Assembly (NCBI GenBank): GCA_011523245.1
Contig: WTHG01000230.1
Location: 1 to 5,060 of the forward strand
DNA length: 5,060 nucleotides
DNA from: Verrucomicrobiales bacterium
GTDB taxonomy: Bacteria; Verrucomicrobiota; Verrucomicrobiia; Limisphaerales; UBA1100
Direction: 5' to 3'
In this document: piece by piece, positions 1 through 5,060 of the stretch
How positions within the stretch are numbered: position 1 is the stretch's first letter
Layout: each line of letters opens with the position of its first letter
Translations under genes and position numbers: made by a program
The notes under the pieces: generated by a model
What the model saw: the letters and a program-made list of their open reading frames with translations, nothing else
Told to the model about the DNA's origin: nothing
Databases searched by the model: none

Positions 1-1038
1 GTCCGGCCCGAACGCCACCGTTTCTTCAGCGACTTGATTGCCGTTCAACGTCAAAATCAACTGACCATTTTGGCCGGCCAACCCCTGGGAACGCACGCGC
101 ACCTTCACCATCACTTCATCACCCAAGAACGAGGCGGGGGGCGCGTCCATTTCGGTGACAATAATGTCGCGAGGCGACGTAATGCCCACACCATAAAAAT
201 ACAACGGCACGCCAGCTTCCTTCAGCTCCTTGATCAACGTACGCGGTTGGGCTCCCATATTGTGCGCGCCATCCGAGGCCACCAGAATACCGGCCAACGG
301 CTGGCCGCGTTTGCGGTTCAACACTTCCCGGATGGAATCGCCCATAGCCGTAGCCGCATGTACAGCCTGTACATTGTCCTGCACCCACGGAAAATCCTCG
401 AGCGTTGCCTTCCCCATTTGATTAGTGCCGCCATCGCCCTTTGATTTGGCGTAATGGCCGAGCTGCTGTACCTGCGTGCCCTGCCCAAAACTGAAACCGG
501 TCACATCAAACTTTTCACCCAAGTCCGGTAAAAGGTTCAACTTCTCATTCCTCAGAACCCGCCTGAGGATATTGGTGCGCGTCAGCACTTCCACCTCGGC
601 AATAGTGCCGGCGTCCAGATCGCCTTCGAGCCCCTTTTTAGGATCGCGGTCGCCTGCTCCGACGGCAATGGCGGCCCGCTTCAAGTCATCGTCGCTCACA
701 CGAGGATCTGCAATGCCCATGCTACGGCTGGAATCCAGCATCACCAGCAGGTTTTGACGAATCTGCCGCTCCAATTCCAAGGTCAACACTGGCCGCAACA
801 AAATGCCCAGCAACAGGGCCAAGAAGGCCAGTCGCAGAAACACCAAAATCCCTTTGCGGGCGGGTGTTTGTTCGGCGGGCATCCAGCGATAGGACAAGAT
901 CACTACCGTCGTTAGGAGCACCGCCAGCAGCGCGATGTATCCCCAGGCAATGCCCCCGGCAGTTTCCACGCCGTACCCGACGACTTCACTGCCAGCTTCT
1001 AACGTGCTTCCGGTTAATTTGAGAATCCAGCCGCTCAT
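1..1038 (-). CDS. Membrane-anchored VWA domain protein, 3' end outside window
   Basis: Reading from the ATG at 1038, the frame stays open for 346 codons to the window edge, so the C-terminal part and stop are missing. Two hydrophobic helices lie at about residues 31-50 and 63-81. The loop between them carries R51, R61 and K62, which suggests it is cytoplasmic and that the following domain lies outside. A VWA domain spans about 96-287, with a complete MIDAS: DSSRS at 102-106, a threonine at about 230 (ATAMGDS) and the aspartate of SDG at 256. Residues 288-346 look like the start of a beta-sandwich (CARDB/Ig-like) domain, as in the upstream neighbour. The start is fixed by the TAATG overlap with that neighbour's stop; no Shine-Dalgarno site is visible. 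Related proteins in Planctomycetota/Verrucomicrobiota often continue into an amidotransferase-like domain and a last membrane helix (recalled, not visible here). Function is unknown; a membrane partner of the MoxR/DUF58 pair is the likeliest role. Confidence 0.9.
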   Translation of the reverse strand, partial: MSGWILKLTGSTLEAGSEVVGYGVETAGGIAWGYIALLAVLLTTVVILSYRWMPAEQTPARKGILVFLRLAFLALLLGILLRPVLTLELERQIRQNLLVMLDSSRSMGIADPRVSDDDLKRAAIAVGAGDRDPKKGLEGDLDAGTIAEVEVLTRTNILRRVLRNEKLNLLPDLGEKFDVTGFSFGQGTQVQQLGHYAKSKGDGGTNQMGKATLEDFPWVQDNVQAVHAATAMGDSIREVLNRKRGQPLAGILVASDGAHNMGAQPRTLIKELKEAGVPLYFYGVGITSPRDIIVTEMDAPPASFLGDEVMVKVRVRSQGLAGQNGQLILTLNGNQVAEETVAFGPD

Positions 1039-1040
1039 TA
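1036..1040 (-). promoter_or_regulatory. TAATG stop-start overlap, BatA-like gene to last VWA gene
   Basis: The TAA stop of the BatA-like gene (1040-1038) and the ATG of the next gene (1038-1036) share one base. The 20 bases upstream have no purine-rich Shine-Dalgarno motif, so initiation probably depends on ribosomes ending the preceding gene (translational coupling; inference). Confidence 0.8.
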
Positions 1041-3260
1041 TTTGGATTGGCTGAATTTCTGAGCCAGAAACGTTTCCAGCCCCGCCAAGGCCAATACGAT
1101 CAACAAAATCACCAGCCAATATTCAGCACCTACGCGGGCTTCCTGCACCTTCGCCTTAAAGTTGGCGTCATTTTCCCACTTGATTAGTTCCGCATCAGCC
1201 GGCAAATCGCCGTCTTCGATCTTAAGCAAGTCCGACTCCCGTTGATTCGGTTGCACGGCAAATAAATTGGTCTCCGAGCTGCCCTTGATGCTGAACCGGT
1301 ACACGCCAGCTCGGTGGGTATCGGGATACTGCAACACGGTCGCATCTCCAATGGTTTCCGGCGTGAGCGTCTTGGATTGCACGGCTCCTTTATCAAAGAC
1401 CAACCCTTCCTTGTTCTGCTCATTCGCCGCGAGGACCTTGCGGAACGGTTCGCCAACGCGAAGGTTCAAGCCGGAATCGCGGTTGGCCTGAATGTTGCCG
1501 ATGATCCGGTACAACAACGGCACCACGGACGGGCCGCGAATGGCCAGATCCGACCAGTCGATATCCGCCGTAGAACTGAACTGAAAAACCCGTCCAGTTC
1601 CCCAATCACGTTCCATAATCGCAGGCCCGCCCAATTCGCCCTCTTCCTCGCCTTCATCCGGGCGGGATTCATAACGCAACACCACGCGCGGCAACCCGGC
1701 TTCTTCCACCTCTGGCTGTTCGGCTGCATCACTCAACGGCAACCAACGAAAGGTCCGTGCCGAACCGATTGAGCCAAATTCCGGATTCTCCCATGGCGCG
1801 GTCACCGGGTGTTCGTATCCGCGTTTTTGAAATTCCTGGTACTCCTCATCTTGGCTTGAATCGCCCACCGGCACGCCCCACGGCGACGGGAGGATCCCAT
1901 GTTTCTTAAAGAGCTCCTCATTGTAATGATCTCCATCCACCTGATCGCCCGGGTAGAAAATCAGACCGCCACCGTTCAAAAGATAATCACGCATCGCCTT
2001 GATGTTGTCTTCGGTGAAGCGTTCCACATTCGCAAACACGACTGCGGTATACTTGGATAACACCGCCTGTGACAGGTCTAACGGCGAACTAACATCCACT
2101 TGCACGTAATGGTCATCCACCGGCGACAAGGCTGCGTCGAGGAAGAAACTTTCGTTATCACGCGGATCACTGGCCGCCCCGTCGCCATCCACCAACAACA
2201 ACCGCACATCGCTCACCGCATTCACCACCAACCTGTTTTGATTATCCGCCGGCAATGAATCATACCGTTCCGGATCGTTAAAGCTCGCGCGAATGGAGTG
2301 ATAGCCTTCCTTCTCCAACCGGGCAAACAACGGCACCGGCACGGTCTCCCCGGCATTCACTGAGGGAATGTTGACCTGATCAACCGGATCAGGTCGCTCG
2401 TCCACATATAGATTCACCGTAACATCCTGCCACTCATCTTTTCCATGATTGGCCACTTCCACCTCGATGCGCAGCGGATGATTTATCGGTGTCAGTCCAG
2501 AAGACACATCCACTTTGGTGATCGCCAGGTTGCCCGGCACGGTATCTTCGCCCACCCGCAACACATATACATCAATGTCGCCCTGGTTATCTTCGATTAG
2601 TTTTTGGATATCAGCGTTCTGCTGCCAACCCGAGGCTTGGCCGTCGGTCACAATGTAAATTTCCTTCCGCAGATCCGCACGTTCTTTGAGGATATTGACT
2701 GCTGATTCTACGGCCGGAAATAAATCGGTGGCATGATGGCTGACCTGCGCCCGATCCAGCTCCGCATGGGCCTGATTCAAATCGTAGGTCGGCTCATCAA
2801 TAACGCCTCGCACAATATCCGAAGCCAATAACACGCCGACGGCCGACCCAGATGGCAGAGCATCCACCGTGGCCTTGGCGGCCTTGCGTGCTTGTTCAAA
2901 GGTGGCACCTCCGCCGCTATCGCCGCTTTCCCCCGCCTTGAGTCGGAGATCCATGCTGTAGGAATTATCCAGAATCACAATGCCGGTGACTTTGGTCTGA
3001 CCCAAAACGTCGGTGGATGAATCCTTCAGGGCCGGGCGGGCCAGGGCCAGCGCCAGCAGGGCCACCAACGCGCAGCGGATCAATAACAGGATTAAGTCCT
3101 CGATGCGCATGCGGCGCTGGTTTTGGTCCACGCTCAGCTTCACGAACTTCATCGCCGCCCACGTCACCGTCTTAAATTTCCGACGGTTAAGCAGGTGAAT
3201 AATGATCGGCACTGCCACTGCAGCAAGGCCAGCCAACATGATGCTGTTCAGAAAGGACAT
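1038..3260 (-). CDS. BatA-like membrane protein: TM-TM-VWA-beta sandwich-amidotransferase-like-TM
   Basis: This complete 740-residue protein starts with a BatA-type N-terminal domain (about 1-78): a helix at 5-24, a strongly basic loop (NRRKFK, then QRRMR) and a second helix at 56-76 ending in the ARPAL motif typical of the family. A VWA domain follows at about 92-240 with an intact MIDAS: DNSYS at 98-102, T178 and D206 (VTDG). A CARDB/Ig-like beta domain is likely at about 246-347. Residues 352-590 resemble a class I glutamine amidotransferase-like fold, with LLLVDGDG at 354-361 and GGGLIFYPGDQ at 430-440, interrupted by an acidic stretch at about 511-545. A last helix lies at 713-731. The basic loop puts the VWA and amidotransferase-like parts outside the cytoplasm. 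Cys63 in helix 2 is the only cysteine, so no Cys nucleophile is available and the domain is probably for binding. Both ends overlap neighbours as TAATG. It is far longer than classic BatA (about 330 residues). Confidence 0.93.
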   Translation of the reverse strand: MSFLNSIMLAGLAAVAVPIIIHLLNRRKFKTVTWAAMKFVKLSVDQNQRRMRIEDLILLLIRCALVALLALALARPALKDSSTDVLGQTKVTGIVILDNSYSMDLRLKAGESGDSGGGATFEQARKAAKATVDALPSGSAVGVLLASDIVRGVIDEPTYDLNQAHAELDRAQVSHHATDLFPAVESAVNILKERADLRKEIYIVTDGQASGWQQNADIQKLIEDNQGDIDVYVLRVGEDTVPGNLAITKVDVSSGLTPINHPLRIEVEVANHGKDEWQDVTVNLYVDERPDPVDQVNIPSVNAGETVPVPLFARLEKEGYHSIRASFNDPERYDSLPADNQNRLVVNAVSDVRLLLVDGDGAASDPRDNESFFLDAALSPVDDHYVQVDVSSPLDLSQAVLSKYTAVVFANVERFTEDNIKAMRDYLLNGGGLIFYPGDQVDGDHYNEELFKKHGILPSPWGVPVGDSSQDEEYQEFQKRGYEHPVTAPWENPEFGSIGSARTFRWLPLSDAAEQPEVEEAGLPRVVLRYESRPDEGEEEGELGGPAIMERDWGTGRVFQFSSTADIDWSDLAIRGPSVVPLLYRIIGNIQANRDSGLNLRVGEPFRKVLAANEQNKEGLVFDKGAVQSKTLTPETIGDATVLQYPDTHRAGVYRFSIKGSSETNLFAVQPNQRESDLLKIEDGDLPADAELIKWENDANFKAKVQEARVGAEYWLVILLIVLALAGLETFLAQKFSQSK

Positions 3261-3262
3261 TA
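3258..3262 (-). promoter_or_regulatory. TAATG stop-start overlap, DUF58 gene to BatA-like gene
   Basis: The TAA stop of the DUF58 gene (3262-3260) shares its last A with the ATG of the BatA-like gene (3260-3258). An AAAGG motif at 3277-3273 is the only Shine-Dalgarno candidate; its 12-base spacing to the ATG is longer than ideal, so it is at best weak. The arrangement matches the junction near 1038 and suggests coupled translation. Confidence 0.8.
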
Positions 3263-4171
3263 GTTCTGTTTACCTTTCGAAGTCCGCATGCGGAAGCTGA
3301 GGTAATTGCTCATGATCTGCGCGAGAGGTTTGCTGGTGTCGACCAACACATAATGCACGCCATTCTTTTCGCAGCCGTCTTTGATGCGGGTTTGAAAGGC
3401 GTCAAACTCACGCTGATAGGTCTGCCGAATCTCGGCCGGCCGGGTCAGGATCTTGGGTACATTTTCCAGTCCGTTAAATTCGACTAGTCCGTTGAAGGGA
3501 AACTCCAGCTCATACGGATCAAGCGTATGAAACACAATCACTTCATGGCCGATAAAGCGCAGGTGCTGGATGCCTTCCATTACGGCCTCTTCTTCATCAA
3601 AGAAATCACTAATAACAATAAAGATTCCTTTGCGCGGAGTTTGCACCGCCATGTTGTGCAGCGTGGCGGCAATGTCCGTTTCCTGCGTACCATCGAATGC
3701 CGCCAGACGCGCCATGATGTCATGCAACGACGACTTACTGTCTGAGCGCGGCACGTAATCCTTCATATCCTCGTCAAAGATACCCAGTGCCACGGCGTCG
3801 CGTTGATGAAGAATAATATAGGAGAGTACCGCCGCCGCCATCTTGCCATATTGCAGCTTGGTGTGCTCGCCTGAGGCGTACATCATTGATTCACTGCCAT
3901 CGAGCAGGATGTTCGCCACATAGTTAGTTTCCTGTTCGTACTGTTTGACGAACAAACGGTCGGTCCGCGCCTCCACCTTCCAGTCCACATGGCGCGTATC
4001 ATCGCCATGGGTGTATTCGCGGTGCTGGGCAAACTCCACCGCAAACCCACGATAAGGCGACTTGTGCTCACCGGACATGTAGCCCTCCACCACATAACGG
4101 GCGTGGAGTCCCAAGGCTTCCGCCCTGGAAATGGCTTCCGAATCCAGCAGTTCAGCGTGTTGCGCGTCCAT
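3260..4171 (-). CDS. DUF58 domain protein with VWA fold, cytoplasmic
   Basis: This complete 303-residue protein has the usual length for the soluble DUF58 family. The N-terminus (residues 20-50: LHARYVVEGYMSG, then SPYRGFAVEFAQH) and the DUF58 signature GDDTRHVDWK at 56-65 are clear. The C-terminal two thirds form a VWA-like fold with a full MIDAS: DGSES at 91-95, T165 in GTQETD, and D189 in ISDF. There is no signal peptide or membrane helix, so it should act in the cytoplasm. The ATG at 4171 is preferred because an in-frame TAA lies just upstream with no ATG, GTG or TTG between. It follows moxR by 31 bp and overlaps the next gene by one base. DUF58 proteins nearly always sit beside MoxR ATPases and are presumed to be their partners; the biochemical activity is not established. 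Identification of the family is firm, the role is inferred. Confidence 0.95.
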   Translation of the reverse strand: MDAQHAELLDSEAISRAEALGLHARYVVEGYMSGEHKSPYRGFAVEFAQHREYTHGDDTRHVDWKVEARTDRLFVKQYEQETNYVANILLDGSESMMYASGEHTKLQYGKMAAAVLSYIILHQRDAVALGIFDEDMKDYVPRSDSKSSLHDIMARLAAFDGTQETDIAATLHNMAVQTPRKGIFIVISDFFDEEEAVMEGIQHLRFIGHEVIVFHTLDPYELEFPFNGLVEFNGLENVPKILTRPAEIRQTYQREFDAFQTRIKDGCEKNGVHYVLVDTSKPLAQIMSNYLSFRMRTSKGKQN

Positions 4172-4202
4172 CTCGGGTAACCGGTAGGTTTCCGGGTTCG
4201 CC
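4172..4202 (-). other. Short spacer between moxR and DUF58 genes
   Basis: This 31-bp spacer is the only non-coding stretch in the window. On the coding strand it holds GGAAA at 4193-4189, too far (17 bases) from the ATG to be a usual ribosome site, and CGAG directly before the ATG. A 4-bp AACC/GGTT inverted repeat around ACCGGT is too short to call a terminator. I see no -10/-35 pair. The DUF58 gene is most likely expressed from the moxR transcript. Confidence 0.7.
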
Positions 4203-5060
4203 CTAGCTGTTTAGTTTTTCCTTTTGAGGAACCTCTTCAACAATCCGCTCGATGATGTCGTCCGAGGTCAGGCCTTCGCTGGTAGCCGAGAAGTTGGGGA
4301 TGATGCGGTGTCGCAGCACGGGCGAGGCCATAGCCGCCACGTTCTCGGTGCCCACATGCACCTGCCCCTCCAACATGGCATGCGCCTTGGCGGCCATGAT
4401 GAGGTTCAAACCCGCGCGAGGACCAGCTCCCCACGAGAGCCACTTCTTGCACATTGGCAACGCTTCATCCGTGGTCACCCGAGTCACTCGTACCAGTTGG
4501 CGGGCGTACTCAAACACGTGATCGCTCACCGGCATCTTCCGAACAATCTGTTGCAGCTCCACGATCTGCTCTCCGTTGAGCACAGCCTCCGGTTGGCCTT
4601 GCCCTTCGCCAGTGGCCATCTTCATGATGTCCAATTCCTCATCGGCCTGCGGGTAATCCACCTTGATCATGAACATGAACCGGTCCAGCTGCGCTTCCGG
4701 CAGCGGGTATGTACCCTCTTGTTCAATCGGGTTTTGCGTGGCCAAGACAAAGAACGGCTCAGGCAACGGATAATCCGTGCCGCCCACCGAAATTTTGCGT
4801 TCCTGCATCGCCTCAAGCATGGCCGCCTGCGTCTTGGGCGGTGTCCGGTTAATTTCGTCCGCCAGCACGATGTTCGAGAAGATCGGCCCTTTCAGGAACT
4901 TAAACTCACGCTGATTGGTGGCTGGGTCCTGATAAATCACCTCCGTGCCGGTAATGTCACTCGGCATCAGGTCGGGCGTAAACTGGATCCGCTTGAAATC
5001 CAGCTTTAACGTCTCCGCCAACGACGACACCAGCAGGGTCTTCGCCAGGCCCGGCACACC
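4203..5060 (-). CDS. moxR: MoxR-family AAA+ ATPase, 5' end outside window
   Basis: The visible 285 residues begin inside the Walker A loop (GVPGLAKT at visible residues 1-8), so the true start lies beyond the right edge; about 40-50 residues are missing compared with typical MoxR proteins of 320-335. Other AAA+ parts are intact: Walker B ending in LADE (D68, E69), sensor 1 in ATQNP (N110), the EGTYPLPEAQLDRF segment at about 115-128, and a sensor 2 arginine in GAGPRAG at about 211-217. The C-terminal lid domain runs to the stop TAG at 4205-4203. It is predicted to be a cytoplasmic ATP-driven chaperone or remodelling enzyme working with VWA-domain proteins, here encoded by the three genes that follow. 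The GTG at 5057 codes for the Walker A valine and is not a start. The family call is very secure; the substrate cannot be told from sequence. Confidence 0.97.
   Translation of the reverse strand, partial: GVPGLAKTLLVSSLAETLKLDFKRIQFTPDLMPSDITGTEVIYQDPATNQREFKFLKGPIFSNIVLADEINRTPPKTQAAMLEAMQERKISVGGTDYPLPEPFFVLATQNPIEQEGTYPLPEAQLDRFMFMIKVDYPQADEELDIMKMATGEGQGQPEAVLNGEQIVELQQIVRKMPVSDHVFEYARQLVRVTRVTTDEALPMCKKWLSWGAGPRAGLNLIMAAKAHAMLEGQVHVGTENVAAMASPVLRHRIIPNFSATSEGLTSDDIIERIVEEVPQKEKLNS

Noticed and set aside
34..757. Plus-strand open frames at 34-444 and 476-757
   Set aside because: They lie opposite the VWA protein gene, whose minus-strand frame is open throughout and has membrane helices and a full MIDAS.
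1314..1772. A 152-codon plus-strand open frame
   Set aside because: It is antisense to the C-terminal part of the BatA-like gene and shows no domain, start signal or plausible composition.
4178..4195. Short inverted repeat in the spacer as a possible terminator or operator
   Set aside because: The stem is only about 4 bp with no T-run, so it does not meet the minimum for a terminator, and short palindromes are expected by chance.
4224..5009. A 261-codon open frame on the plus strand, opposite moxR
   Set aside because: It is exactly antisense to a frame carrying all MoxR motifs; its His/Arg/Leu-rich product has no recognisable domain and reflects codon bias of the opposite strand.
5055..5057. 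GTG as the start codon of the MoxR gene
   Set aside because: This GTG encodes the valine of the Walker A motif GVPGLAKT; starting there would destroy the nucleotide-binding site. The gene runs past the window edge.
1..5060. Defence island, CRISPR, mobile element or biosynthetic cluster
   Set aside because: All four genes belong to the known MoxR/DUF58/VWA gene set; no transposase, nuclease, repeat array or unrelated enzyme is present in either strand.

Overview
The window is a compact block of four genes, all on the minus strand and all part of one gene set. In transcription order (right to left) they are: a MoxR-type AAA+ ATPase (4203-5060, 5' end outside the window), a soluble DUF58/VWA protein (3260-4171), a large BatA-like membrane protein with a VWA domain (1038-3260), and a second membrane-anchored VWA protein (1-1038, 3' end outside the window). 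The last gene has neither its stop codon nor its C-terminal half here, but its frame is open over 346 codons from a clear start to the left edge.

Layout: the only gap is 31 bp between the MoxR and DUF58 genes. The next two junctions are both TAATG overlaps in which the stop and start codons share one base. This tight packing indicates a single transcript with translational coupling. I see no promoter, terminator, RNA gene, mobile element, CRISPR array or long repeat. Coding sequence fills more than 99% of the window.

How the genes may work together: MoxR ATPases commonly pair with VWA proteins carrying a metal-ion-dependent adhesion site (MIDAS), and are thought to act as chaperones or remodelling machines (established for the family, substrate unknown here). 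MoxR and DUF58 have no membrane segments and should be cytoplasmic. By the positive-inside rule, the two other proteins place their VWA domains on the outer face of the inner membrane. All three VWA domains keep the MIDAS pattern DxSxS...T...D. The BatA-like protein also carries an amidotransferase-like segment that cannot use a catalytic cysteine.

Organism: the gene order, the long VWA plus glutamine-amidotransferase-like proteins, moderate GC content (mid-50s percent by eye) and lack of clear Shine-Dalgarno sites resemble the Planctomycetota/Verrucomicrobiota group. This is inference from remembered family patterns, with low to moderate confidence. The operon type is widespread and its general form is known; the details listed as findings are the less ordinary parts.
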